Position numbers and translations under genes: made by a program. From an uncultured Eubacteriales bacterium (GTDB taxonomy: Bacteria > Bacillota > Clostridia > Christensenellales > Aristaeellaceae), in assembly GCA_902790015.1 (NCBI GenBank), contig CADAQF010000003.1, positions 1 through 64,000 on the forward strand: 64,000 nt of DNA, read 5' to 3'. Under the pieces are notes generated by a model, which saw only the letters and a list, made by a program, of their open reading frames with translations, was not told the DNA's origin and did not search any database. How positions within the stretch are numbered: the stretch's first letter is position 1; each line of letters starts with the position of its first letter. Below are positions 9,548 to 18,160 of this stretch, one piece after another.

Positions 9548-9578
9548 ACGCCGGCGGGGAAAAAGGCCCTGCCGGCGT
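9548..9578. terminator. Hairpin between convergent genes
   Basis: ACGCCGGC (9548-9555) and GCCGGCGT (9571-9578) pair. Only a loose T-rich tail (ATTTAAGTATTT) follows on the plus strand, so it is a weak bidirectional terminator for the GH13 and methyltransferase genes. Confidence 0.5.
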
Positions 9579-9588
9579 ATTTAAGTAT

Positions 9589-10761
9589 TTACCAGGAATC
9601 GCAGCGGAAGATGCCGCATTTAAGGTACTGGGTCTCGGGCACCCCGGGGAGGATCGGGTGGTCGCGGCCCTGGGTGCGGTATTCCACCTGCATCAGGCGG
9701 ATATGGCAGTCCTTCGCGGCGTCGCGGACGACGTTGAGGAAGGCCTCCGGGCTCATGTGCTGGGAGCACGAGCAGGTGACCAGATACCCGCCCTCTTTTA
9801 CCAGCTTGATGCCCCGCAGGTTTATTTCCTTGTAGCCCCGGGAAGCGGCGTCCACCGTGGCGCGGGATTTGGTGAAGGCGGGCGGGTCCAGGATGACCAC
9901 GTCGAATTTGGTGCCCAGAACGGACTGCTCCTTGAGATAGTCAAAGGCGTTGGCACAGACAAAGTCGATCTGATCAAAGCCGTTAAGCGCGGCGTTTTTC
10001 CGGGCGCATTCGCAGGCGTAATCGGAAATATCCACGGCCGTGACCCGCTTGGCGCCGTAATGCGCCGCGTGCAGGGCGAAAGCGCCGGTGTGGGTGAAGC
10101 AGTCCAGAACGGTTTTGTCCTTTACGAACGGGGCGATGGCGGCGCGGTTTTCCTTCTGGTCGAGGAAGTAGCCGGTCTTTTGGCCCTGCTGCACGTCCAC
10201 CAGGAAGCGGATGCCGTTTTCCGTCATCAGGATCTGTCCGGGCATTTCGCCCCGCAGCAGGCCGGCCTGCATGGGCAGGCCCTCCAAAGGGCGCACAGGG
10301 GCGTCGCTGCGCTCATAGATGGCGGCGGGATGGAGGGCTTCTTCCAGCGCGTCCAGGATATCGTCCTTGAAGCGGTCGATCCCAAGACAGAGGGACTGCA
10401 GGCACAGCACCTCGCCGAAGGCGTCCACGATCAGGCCGGGCAGGCCGTCGCTTTCTGAATAGATCAGCCGGCAGCTTTTAAGGTCCGCAAACCGGCGGCG
10501 GTATTCTACCGCCCGGAAAACGCGGGACTGAATGAAAGCCCTGTCCACCGGGGCCTTTGAGCGGGTCAGCAGGCGCAGGGTGATCTGGGACTGGGGGTTA
10601 TAGAAGGCCTGGCCCAGGAAACGGCCATTGGATGCGCAGACGCGGACGACGCCGCCCGGGACGGCATCTTCGTCCGTATGGCGGATATCGCTGCGGAACA
10701 CCCAGGGATGCCCGTCCAGCACCCGCTTTTCCTTGCCGGGATACAGGGTACAAGCTGCCAT
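9589..10761 (-). CDS. RlmI/RlmK-type 23S rRNA (cytosine-C5) methyltransferase
   Basis: A 390-residue class I SAM-dependent methyltransferase. The N-terminal PUA domain begins LYPGKEKRVLDGHPWVF. The C-terminal Rossmann domain shows the SAM motif VLDCFTHTGAFALHAA, the acidic AVDIS, and ILDPPAFTKS. Members methylate 23S rRNA cytosine or carry out related RNA methylation. The ATG at 10761 was chosen because AAAGGAT precedes it and the PUA domain starts directly; an upstream in-frame start adds 19 unlikely residues. Its promoter overlaps the divergent SDR promoter. Confidence 0.9.
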   Translation of the reverse strand: MAACTLYPGKEKRVLDGHPWVFRSDIRHTDEDAVPGGVVRVCASNGRFLGQAFYNPQSQITLRLLTRSKAPVDRAFIQSRVFRAVEYRRRFADLKSCRLIYSESDGLPGLIVDAFGEVLCLQSLCLGIDRFKDDILDALEEALHPAAIYERSDAPVRPLEGLPMQAGLLRGEMPGQILMTENGIRFLVDVQQGQKTGYFLDQKENRAAIAPFVKDKTVLDCFTHTGAFALHAAHYGAKRVTAVDISDYACECARKNAALNGFDQIDFVCANAFDYLKEQSVLGTKFDVVILDPPAFTKSRATVDAASRGYKEINLRGIKLVKEGGYLVTCSCSQHMSPEAFLNVVRDAAKDCHIRLMQVEYRTQGRDHPILPGVPETQYLKCGIFRCDSW

Positions 10762-10812
10762 GTTCAAGATCATCCTTTCTGACAAGAACGTGATTCCTCC
10801 GGGAATCCGCGC

Positions 10813-10841
10813 TTGCATTATACCATATTTTCTTCTATACT
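10813..10841. promoter_or_regulatory. Overlapping divergent promoters (SDR / methyltransferase)
   Basis: Plus strand: TTGCAT (10813-10818), 17 bases, TATACT (10836-10841), 29 bases before the SDR ATG. Minus strand: TATAAT (10818-10823) with an extended TGG before it. The two core promoters share bases, so RNA polymerase can probably bind only one at a time. Confidence 0.6.
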
Positions 10842-10870
10842 GAAAGCAGCTTATTGACGGGGTGAGGAAA

Positions 10871-11686
10871 ATGGTGGTTTGGGTGACGGGAGCGTCCAGC
10901 GGGCTTGGATATCATACGTCCCTGCAGATGAAACAGGGCGGCCTCAGGGTAATTGCCGGGGCCCGGTCCTACCGGGACAAGGAGGGGGAGGCGGAAAACG
11001 GGTACCGCCTTTTTCTGGACGTGACGGACGACCGTTCGGCGGATGAATTCACGAAAAAGGCCCTGGCGCTCTTTGGCCCGCCGGATGTGCTGTGCTGCTG
11101 CGCGGGGGTGCTGACGCTTGGGGCGTGCGAGGATTATACGATGGAGGAGATCCATCAGGTGATGGAGACCAACTTTGTAGGCCAGGTGCGTATGATCCAG
11201 CGGGTCCTTCCCCTGATGCGGGAAAGAGGCGGGGGAAAGATCGTTCTGTTTTCGTCCGTCAACGGCCTGCTGGCCGTGCCCTACCAGGGCGCTTACACGG
11301 CCAGCAAACACGCGGTGGAGGGCTTTTCGGAGGCGCTCAGGATGGAGGTATCCCCGTTTCATATATCCGTCTGCGTGGTGGAACCCGGGGATCACCGGAG
11401 CGGCTCGTCCAAATACCGCCGGCGCGCGCAGACGGACGATCCCGAAAGCCCCTATTACGCGGATTACCAAAAAACCATTGCTAAAATAGACCATGACGAG
11501 ACCAACGGCAGCGACCCGGACCGGCTGGGCAGGATCATCACCCGAGCAGTTCAGAAAAAACGCCTGCCGGCCCGGCTGCTGATCGCCAGCCCCGACCAGA
11601 AGCTGGCGGTGCTGCTGCACAGGCTTTTGCCCAAAAAGCTGTTTCAGCGGATACTCACCTTTTATTACGGCGGCAGGCTGCGCTGA
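10871..11686 (+). CDS. SDR-family oxidoreductase
   Basis: A 271-residue classical short-chain dehydrogenase/reductase. The cofactor-binding TGASSGLG lies at the N-terminus, CCCAGV corresponds to the NAG motif, the catalytic serine lies in FSSVNG, and YTASK supplies the active Tyr and Lys. An NAD(P)H-dependent ketone or alcohol conversion is expected; the substrate is unknown. The ATG at 10871 is preferred because GGGGTG lies six bases before it; a GTG three codons upstream would use that same stretch as coding. The C-terminal LLHRLLPKKLFQRILTFYYG is the type of tail seen in lipid-related SDRs, which is only a hint. Confidence 0.88.
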   Translation: MVVWVTGASSGLGYHTSLQMKQGGLRVIAGARSYRDKEGEAENGYRLFLDVTDDRSADEFTKKALALFGPPDVLCCCAGVLTLGACEDYTMEEIHQVMETNFVGQVRMIQRVLPLMRERGGGKIVLFSSVNGLLAVPYQGAYTASKHAVEGFSEALRMEVSPFHISVCVVEPGDHRSGSSKYRRRAQTDDPESPYYADYQKTIAKIDHDETNGSDPDRLGRIITRAVQKKRLPARLLIASPDQKLAVLLHRLLPKKLFQRILTFYYGGRLR

Positions 11687-11743
11687 AGGGCGAATGCCAA
11701 AGGGCACGGCAGGCCTGAATTCTTAAGCTTAAGGAGCAGCGCA

Positions 11744-12901
11744 ATGTCTGAGCAGCGTCGAAAAAAGAAAAACTACTCCTCCTTTCCCTGGGCCGTATTC
11801 ACTGCGTATATGCTGGCAGGGGCCGCCTGCGGCGCGGTGATCATGCTTCATCTGGAACGGATTTACACGTCAGGCGAACAGACGCACGTTCGGATGCTGC
11901 GCTTTATGCTGCTGTTCATGTGCATGTACGGAGCGATCATCGTGCAGATCGTTATCCACGAAGCGGGTCATCTGTTGTTCGGCATGGCGACCGGATACCG
12001 GTTCAATTCATTTCGCATTTTCAATCTGATGTGGATCAAGGAAAACAGCGGGATCAGGTTCAGAAGGATGTCGCTTTCCGGTACCGGGGGGCAGTGCCTG
12101 ATGAACCCGCCAGACCTTACTGACGGCAAAATGCCGGTGATGCTGTATAATTATGGCGGGGTGATCCTGAATACAGTCTCTGTCCCGCTTTTTGCGGTGC
12201 TGGCTTTGCTGTGTCCGGCGGGTTCGTTCGGGCGGCCGGCCTTGTTATTGTCTGCGGTCATTGGGCTTTCGTATGCGTTTGTAAACGGTTTTCCGCTGGG
12301 CGTGGGTCTTGTCAATAATGATGGAAAAAACGCGCTTGATGCGTCCCGCAGCCCCGAAGCGCTTCGGGCTTTCTGGATCCAGATGAAGGCCAACGAAATG
12401 ACGAGCAAAGGCGCAAGGCTGCGCGAAATGCCCGATGAGTGGTTTATGCTGCCGTCTGATGAGGCAATGAAAAACAGCATCATTGCCGTTGTCGGAGCGC
12501 TGGCCTGCAGCAGGGAGATGGACGCGCACAGGTTTGAGCAGGCGGATCGGCTGATGGCCGGTATGTTGTCCAAGCAGAACGGCATCGTTGGCCTTCACCG
12601 GGCCATGATGAACTGCGACAGGATATTTGTCCGGCTGATCAGGCAAAACAGCCCGGAGGCCGTGGAGCGCCTGCTTTCAAAAGAACAGAAAAAGATCATG
12701 AAAGCCTATAGGGCCTATCCCTCTGTCCTGCGCACGGAATACGCCCTTGCCCTGCTGCGCGACGGGGATTTGGAAAAGGCAGCCGGTGTGCGAAAAAAAT
12801 TTGAACAGACAGCTTCTTCTTATCCTTACCCAGTCGAAATAGAGGGGGAGCGCGAGCTTATGGATATCGCTGAAGAAAAGGCCCGGAGCGGCCGTTCGTG
12901 A
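11744..12901 (+). CDS. M50-like membrane zinc protease-fold protein
   Basis: A 385-residue protein with several membrane helices in the first 200 residues and an HExxH zinc motif at residues 72-76 (IHEAGHLLFGMATGYRF), as in site-2-protease-type M50 proteins. A second possible ligand lies in GVGLVNNDGKNAL, where the family usually has an NxxPxxxxDG element; here it is weakly kept. The C-terminal 170 residues look helical and soluble, possibly TPR-like. AAGGAG precedes the ATG. Function is unknown; an intramembrane protease or a non-catalytic relative are both possible. Confidence 0.7.
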   Translation: MSEQRRKKKNYSSFPWAVFTAYMLAGAACGAVIMLHLERIYTSGEQTHVRMLRFMLLFMCMYGAIIVQIVIHEAGHLLFGMATGYRFNSFRIFNLMWIKENSGIRFRRMSLSGTGGQCLMNPPDLTDGKMPVMLYNYGGVILNTVSVPLFAVLALLCPAGSFGRPALLLSAVIGLSYAFVNGFPLGVGLVNNDGKNALDASRSPEALRAFWIQMKANEMTSKGARLREMPDEWFMLPSDEAMKNSIIAVVGALACSREMDAHRFEQADRLMAGMLSKQNGIVGLHRAMMNCDRIFVRLIRQNSPEAVERLLSKEQKKIMKAYRAYPSVLRTEYALALLRDGDLEKAAGVRKKFEQTASSYPYPVEIEGERELMDIAEEKARSGRS

Positions 12902-13474
12902 TAAGCCTCCTGTTCGCAGAAATAGCCGGTCTTCCCCAGCGGCTTTCCCGGACCGTGGCGTTTTCCGGATATATCACCGGGCCGGGGACGGTCAGACCGA
13001 CGTCAAACGTATCCGGGCATGTCAGACGCTCGTCCATCTGTATATTCCTGACAGGGCAGAAAAAGGCCGCGAAATCTCCTGCTTCCGCGGCCTTTTTCAC
13101 TTCGCATTCGTTTACCCGGCGGTTTTTTTCAGGCATCGGGACGTCCGGCACTTCTCCGCGGCTGACTTCGTAACTGAGCCCGTTCATAAATTCCGCCCCG
13201 CGCGTGTCAGGCGCCGAAATTGTCCATCAGCGGGAGCATAATCCCGACTTACGGGATGGGCGCTTAAAACCCCCGTGCGCAGTACATTCTGCCTGGTCAT
13301 TTTCGTGCCGGACCTGCTGATGACCGGCAGGCAGCGATCACCTTGTTCGTGGGCAACACCGATCCGGGTGATCGGTGCAGAATGGACGGAGCCGTCCCTG
13401 TTGTTCGTCCGGATGATAAAGGAAGACTGAACGCACATGGAAAAAACAGGTTTTACGGATCTATTTCCGGACAC
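12897..13474 (-). pseudogene. Decayed flavin reductase-domain gene
   Basis: No intact frame spans this region, but pieces in different minus-strand frames line up in order with one flavin reductase-like (FMN-binding split barrel) protein. At 13200-13450: DGSVHSAPITRIGV, ISRSGTKMTRQNVLRTG and VSRDYAP. After a frame change near 13190-13230: MDNFGA, then VPDVPMPEK, VKKAAEAGDFAAFF, RNIQMDERL and PDTFDVGL. After another frame change near 12940: PLGKTGYF. At least two frameshifts are needed. A perfect 12-bp inverted repeat (AAAAAGGCCGCG, about 13061-13096) lies inside it; it is probably a coding coincidence but might end transcription from the M50-like gene. The family call is my own alignment by eye. 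Confidence 0.5.
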
Positions 13475-13536
13475 GGATTTATCATCCTTTTCGGTTCCGA
13501 CTCATTCATGCATGACGAAATGAAATACAGTCTGCG

Positions 13537-14373
13537 TCACGACATTTTCCGGTATTCCCGGGGCGTGACGCCGTATTTTTTCTTGAAGGAATCCTTGAAG
13601 TAATTGCTGTCGGAAAAGCCGCATCGAAGGGCGATGTCGGTGATGGAATCGAAGGTTGCGATCAGCTCCTGGGCGGCGTGATGCAGGCGGACGAAGACGA
13701 TGTATTCGTGCAGGCCGATGCCTGCGCTTTGGCGGAACCTGCGGCTGAGATAATTGGGGGAAAAGCCCACCGCCTGGGCGACCTCCTGGGTGGAAAGGGG
13801 GCGCATGTAGTTTTCGCTGATGAAGCGGGCGGCGTTCATGATCTGCTGGTCGGTGGTCTGTATATCGCCGACCGTTCCGGGGCGGAACACGCAGAGCCTG
13901 GCGCAGGTGAGCAGAAGCGCCTGCAGGAAGCATTTGCGCAGCGGAGCAGAAAAGAGGTCGGCCGTGCCGTCCTCGGCGGTCAGGCGGGCGATATACTGTG
14001 TGATCTGATCCCGGGCCTGAGAAGGGGCCTGGAAAACGGAGGTTTCCGAAAAAAACCTTTCCGAGCGGGGCATGCGCCTGAGCACCTCCTCTGACACATC
14101 CTCCCTTCTGAAGAGCATGACCGTCCGCACGCAGGGCCCGAACACATACCGGGTATAATGCAGCACCATCGGGGGGATCAGCATGAAATCCCCTTCGCGC
14201 AGGTCGCTTATCCGGTCGTTGATCAGGAAACGGCATTCCCCGCTGTGGACGTAGATCAGCTCATAGCAGCTGTGACAGTGATGGCCGGACATGACGAAGC
14301 CCGGGTCCCTAAGACGGGTTTCAGCGTGAACGCCGTCCGTGCCGTGCACGGTCCGTACGGGCGCCTCTGACAT
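13537..14373 (-). CDS. AraC-family transcriptional regulator
   Basis: A 278-residue regulator. The N-terminal cupin domain (about residues 10-110: GHHCHSCYELIYVHSGEC, then LREGDFMLIPPMVLHY) senses a small ligand. The C-terminal 100 residues hold two helix-turn-helix motifs (STQEVAQAVGFSPNYLSRRF and ITDIALRCGFSDSNYFKDSF) and end in the AraC signature YGVTPREYRK. AAGGAGG lies before the ATG at 14373. It is divergent from the ABC exporter operon at 14524, so that operon is a plausible target. Members of this subgroup often control sugar use, which leaves the exporter link unproven. Confidence 0.9.
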   Translation of the reverse strand: MSEAPVRTVHGTDGVHAETRLRDPGFVMSGHHCHSCYELIYVHSGECRFLINDRISDLREGDFMLIPPMVLHYTRYVFGPCVRTVMLFRREDVSEEVLRRMPRSERFFSETSVFQAPSQARDQITQYIARLTAEDGTADLFSAPLRKCFLQALLLTCARLCVFRPGTVGDIQTTDQQIMNAARFISENYMRPLSTQEVAQAVGFSPNYLSRRFRQSAGIGLHEYIVFVRLHHAAQELIATFDSITDIALRCGFSDSNYFKDSFKKKYGVTPREYRKMS

Positions 14374-14388
14374 TTTTTCCTCCTTGTG

Positions 14389-14417
14389 TTGAAAAATCAG
14401 TACTTTACGGCAATAAT
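14389..14417 (+). promoter_or_regulatory. Candidate promoter of the first ABC exporter operon
   Basis: TTGAAA (14389-14394), 17 bases, AATAAT (14412-14417). It predicts a leader of about 100 bases that contains the terminator at 14469-14494. Confidence 0.5.
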
Positions 14418-14468
14418 AACCTATTTTCAGCAGAAAATCAAGAAAGACAATGATAAAATATCCCCTTG

Positions 14469-14494
14469 GCGCGGCAACTGTGCCGCGCTTTTTT
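14469..14494 (+). terminator. Intrinsic terminator in the ABC exporter leader (possible attenuator)
   Basis: GCGCGGCA (14469-14476), loop ACTG, TGCCGCGC (14481-14488), then six T. It stands 30 bases before the exporter ATG. No plus-strand gene lies between it and the divergent AraC start, so it most likely acts on the exporter's own leader transcript. Confidence 0.75.
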
Positions 14495-14523
14495 CGGGAA
14501 GGAACGTGAAGGAGAAACAAAGG

Positions 14524-16281
14524 ATGCGCAAACAAATTGCCTGGCTGTGGCAGAATATGGACCCGCCCTTCCGCCGCCGTCACATCATCGCCCTGTGCGT
14601 ATGCGTGTTCACCTGCGTGCTTTTGCTGGTGAACCCGGCCATATCCAGCCGCATCGTGGACGAGGTCATCATCGCGGGCAACCCGGACCCGCTTTTAGGA
14701 CTGCTGGCCGTGATGCTTACGGTGAAGCTGGGGCGCGAGGGACTCAGGTACATGATGGTCATTTTTCTGGAATCGGATTCCCAGAACGTCATTTTCAACC
14801 TGAGAAAGCGCCTGTTTTCGCGGCTGCAGTACAGCGATATACGGCTGTTTGACCAGCACCGCACGGGTGACCTCATGACCCGCATGAGCGGCGACCTGGA
14901 TTGGTGCAGGCATTTTCTGAGCTATATCGATTACCGCATCATCGACGCGGCGTGCACGTTCCTGTTTTCCACGGCGTTTCTGATGACGGTGAACGCAAAG
15001 CTTACGCTGATGCTGATCGTCATCACGCCGGTGCTGCTGGTGATCTCCAAGATCATGTCCAGGCACGTGAGGCCCCGGTTTGTGACCATGCGCGAAAAGC
15101 TGGCGGAAATGAACACCGCCGCGCAGGAAAACATCGCCGGCAACCGGGTGGTGAAGGCCTTTGCCCGGGAGGACTATGAACGGGAGCGCTTCGAGGAGAA
15201 AAACGCCGCTTTCATGCAGGCGCACCTGAACATCAACAAGGTTTGGCTCACCTTCTTTCCCATGATCGAGATACTGGTGAACGCCATTCAGCTGGTGACG
15301 GTGTTCGTGGGCGGACTTTTTATCATCAACGGTGAGCTGACCCCCGGACAGCTGGCCGTGTTCACCTCGCTGAGCTGGGCGGTCTCCAACCCCATGCGGG
15401 AGCTGGGCAACCTGATCAACGACCTGCAGCGCTTTTCCACGTCGGCGGCCAAGGTGATGGAACTGCAGTATTTCAAGGCCGATATCACGGACAGCAAGGA
15501 GGCTCAGGACCATCCGGTGATGCAGGGCGCCATCGACTTTGATCACGTGTCCTTTGCCATCGACAATCACGAGATCCTCAAGGATATCACCTTCTCGGTC
15601 AAGCCGGGGCAGACGGTGGCGGTGATGGGGCCGACCGGCGGGGGTAAAACCACGCTGATCCATCTGCTGGCGCGCTTTTACGACGCGACGGAAGGAGAAG
15701 TCAGGGTGGACGGATGTGACGTGCGGCTGTGGAAGCTGTCCCAGCTCAGGGGCGGCATCGGCACCGCCACCCAGGATGTGTTCCTATTTTCAGACACCGT
15801 GGAGGGCAACGTGGCCTTCGGCAATCAGGAGCTGACGCTGGACGAGGTCAGGGATTTCGCCCGGCGGGCCGATGCGGCGGAGTTTATCGAAAAGCTCCCC
15901 GAAGGGTACGATACCATCATCGGGGAAAGAGGCGTGGGCCTTTCGGGCGGGCAAAGGCAGCGAATCGCCCTGGCCCGCGCCCTGGCCGTCAGGCCCGGCA
16001 TCCTGGTGATGGACGACACCACCTCGGCCGTGGACAGCGAGACGGAGCAGTACATTCAGCATGAGCTCAGGGAGCTTCCCTATTCGTGCACCAAGTTCAT
16101 CATCGCCCAGCGCATTTCCTCGATGCGGGACGCGGACCTGATCCTGGTGGTGCAGGACGGGCGCATCACCGAACAGGGCACGCATCGGGAGCTGCTTGCA
16201 AAAAAAGGCTATTACTGGCAGACCTACTGCCTGCAGTACGGCCTGAACATGGAGGAGGCGGAACAGCATGGCGAGAAATAA
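14524..16281 (+). CDS. Heterodimeric ABC exporter, subunit with degenerate ATP site
   Basis: A 585-residue half-transporter: six-helix type I exporter membrane domain (about residues 20-310), then a nucleotide-binding domain. Visible motifs are Walker A GPTGGGKTT, the ABC signature LSGGQRQR and Walker B ILVMDDTTSAVD. The usual catalytic glutamate after Walker B is aspartate, while the signature is canonical. Its partner shows the opposite pattern, as expected for heterodimers with one consensus and one degenerate site (BmrCD, TM287/288). Export of drugs, lipids or peptides is likely; the substrate is unknown. The ATG at 14524 follows AAGGAG. It overlaps the next gene by 14 bases. Confidence 0.93.
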   Translation: MRKQIAWLWQNMDPPFRRRHIIALCVCVFTCVLLLVNPAISSRIVDEVIIAGNPDPLLGLLAVMLTVKLGREGLRYMMVIFLESDSQNVIFNLRKRLFSRLQYSDIRLFDQHRTGDLMTRMSGDLDWCRHFLSYIDYRIIDAACTFLFSTAFLMTVNAKLTLMLIVITPVLLVISKIMSRHVRPRFVTMREKLAEMNTAAQENIAGNRVVKAFAREDYERERFEEKNAAFMQAHLNINKVWLTFFPMIEILVNAIQLVTVFVGGLFIINGELTPGQLAVFTSLSWAVSNPMRELGNLINDLQRFSTSAAKVMELQYFKADITDSKEAQDHPVMQGAIDFDHVSFAIDNHEILKDITFSVKPGQTVAVMGPTGGGKTTLIHLLARFYDATEGEVRVDGCDVRLWKLSQLRGGIGTATQDVFLFSDTVEGNVAFGNQELTLDEVRDFARRADAAEFIEKLPEGYDTIIGERGVGLSGGQRQRIALARALAVRPGILVMDDTTSAVDSETEQYIQHELRELPYSCTKFIIAQRISSMRDADLILVVQDGRITEQGTHRELLAKKGYYWQTYCLQYGLNMEEAEQHGEK

Positions 16282-18067
16282 ATTCGACGTGGACGAGAGG
16301 CTGGAATCGCCTTTTCAGCTCAGGCACCTCAGGCGCGCCTGGAAATACATTTCCCGCCACCGCTTCAGGATGCTGCTGGCCATGCTGATGAGCGCCATGG
16401 CCAGCGTGGCGTCCCTGTTCATTCCCAAGATCAACCAGTGGGTGCTGGACGAAGCAGTGCCCAACAGGGATACCGGCATGATCGGCCGGATGGCGCTTCT
16501 GTTCGTCGGCATCATCGCTTTGGGGATCGTCTTCAACACCGTCCGTTCCCGGCTGATGGCGCACGTGAGCCAGGAGATCATCCACGACATCCGCAGCGAC
16601 CTGTTTGCCCATCTGCAAAAGCTTCCCTTCAGCTATTACGACAGCCGGCCGGCGGGCAAGATACTGGTCAGGGTCATCAACTACGTAAACTCCGTGTCGG
16701 ACATCCTGTCCAACGGCCTGATCAACATGATCCTGGAGTTCATCACGCTGATATTCATCATCGTATTCATGTTCTCCACAGACGCGACGCTGGCGCTGGT
16801 GGTGCTGTCCGGCCTGCCGATATTTATAGGCGTCATCGTGCTGATCAAGCCCCGGCAGCGCAGGGCCTGGCAGAACCAGAGCAACAAGAACAGCAACTAT
16901 AACGCCTACCTGGCCGAATCCATCGACGGGGTCAGGGTGAGCCAACTGTTTGACCGGCAGGAGGTCAACATTTCCATCATGGAACGCCTGGCGGGCGCCT
17001 GCCGTCAGGCGTGGCTTAAGGCGGTCAAAATCAGCAACACGGTGTGGCTTTCTTCTGAAACCATGACCCAGCTTGTGCTGACGTTCGTGTATATTGCCGG
17101 CGTATACTGGCTTGGAGGAGGCAGGATGGTCTCCTTCGGCGTACTGATCGCCATGATCGGCTATGTCAGCCGCTTCTGGCAGCCCATCACCAACCTGGCC
17201 AACATCTACAATTCCTTTGTCAACAACATCGCCTACCTGGAGCGCATTTTCGAGACCATGGACGAGCCGGTGACCGTGGACGACGCGCCGGACGCTGAGA
17301 CGCTGCCCGAAATCAGCGGGGAGGTAAACTATGAGGACGTCACCTTCGCGTACGAGGAGGGGATCAACGTCCTGGAACACATGGACCTGCACGTCCGCGC
17401 GGGGGAGAGCATCGCGCTGGTCGGCCCGACGGGCGCCGGAAAGAGCACGGTGATCAACATGCTGTGCCGGTTTTACAACCTGAACGGGGGCAGGATCCTG
17501 CTGACAGACAAGGACGGCAAAAAGCACGATATAAGTCAGGTGACCCTAAAGTCCCTGCGTTCCCAGCTTGGCATCATGCTGCAGGACAGCTTTATATTCT
17601 CCGGGACGCTGATGGACAACATCCGCTACGGACGGCTGGACGCCACCGACAAAGAGGTGCGCGAGGCAGCCAAAAAGGTGCGGGCGGACGAGTTCATCCG
17701 CAGGCTGCCCAAGGGCTATCTGACGGAGATCAAGGAACGGGGAGGCAACCTGTCCCAGGGTGAAAAGCAGCTGGTGGCCTTCGCCAGGACCATCCTGTCC
17801 GACCCAGCCATCCTGATACTGGACGAGGCGACCTCCTCCATCGACACGCAGACCGAAAAGCTGCTTCAGGAGGGCATCCGGGAGATGCTGAAGGGCCGCA
17901 CCAGCATTATCGTGGCCCACCGCCTGTCCACCATCAAAAACTGCGACCGGATCCTCTACATCAGCGACAAGGGCATCGCGGAGATGGGAAGCCACGAGGA
18001 ACTGATGCGGAAGAAAGGGCTTTACTATCAGCTGTATACAGCGCAGGTGAAGGAAGAAGCGGCATAA
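16268..18067 (+). CDS. Heterodimeric ABC exporter, subunit with catalytic glutamate
   Basis: A 599-residue partner of the preceding half-transporter: about six membrane helices, then a nucleotide-binding domain with Walker A GPTGAGKST, signature LSQGEKQ (degenerate) and Walker B ILILDEATSSID with the catalytic glutamate, followed by the H-loop VAHRLST. In the dimer, its Walker motifs would pair with the intact LSGGQ of the partner to make the one active ATP site. It starts inside the upstream gene, giving tight coupling. Intergenic sequence 18068-18160 carries the promoter of the next gene. Confidence 0.93.
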   Translation: MARNKFDVDERLESPFQLRHLRRAWKYISRHRFRMLLAMLMSAMASVASLFIPKINQWVLDEAVPNRDTGMIGRMALLFVGIIALGIVFNTVRSRLMAHVSQEIIHDIRSDLFAHLQKLPFSYYDSRPAGKILVRVINYVNSVSDILSNGLINMILEFITLIFIIVFMFSTDATLALVVLSGLPIFIGVIVLIKPRQRRAWQNQSNKNSNYNAYLAESIDGVRVSQLFDRQEVNISIMERLAGACRQAWLKAVKISNTVWLSSETMTQLVLTFVYIAGVYWLGGGRMVSFGVLIAMIGYVSRFWQPITNLANIYNSFVNNIAYLERIFETMDEPVTVDDAPDAETLPEISGEVNYEDVTFAYEEGINVLEHMDLHVRAGESIALVGPTGAGKSTVINMLCRFYNLNGGRILLTDKDGKKHDISQVTLKSLRSQLGIMLQDSFIFSGTLMDNIRYGRLDATDKEVREAAKKVRADEFIRRLPKGYLTEIKERGGNLSQGEKQLVAFARTILSDPAILILDEATSSIDTQTEKLLQEGIREMLKGRTSIIVAHRLSTIKNCDRILYISDKGIAEMGSHEELMRKKGLYYQLYTAQVKEEAA

Positions 18068-18093
18068 ACGACACATTTTGAATAAGCCCGTGA

Positions 18094-18123
18094 TTGACAC
18101 AGGGCCTGTTACGGATTTAGAAT
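18094..18123 (+). promoter_or_regulatory. Promoter of the GH10 gene
   Basis: Consensus TTGACA (18094-18099), 18 bases, TAGAAT (18118-18123), about 38 bases before the ATG. Confidence 0.6.
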
Positions 18124-18160
18124 GAACGTGAAAAAAACAGCATGCAAGGAGGTTTCCACC

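Noticed and set aside
13061..13096. Terminator-like hairpin AAAAAGGCCGCG with T-run
   Set aside because: It falls within conserved codons of the decayed flavin reductase (KKAAEAGDFAAFF), so it is probably a coding coincidence and is kept only as a note in that entry.
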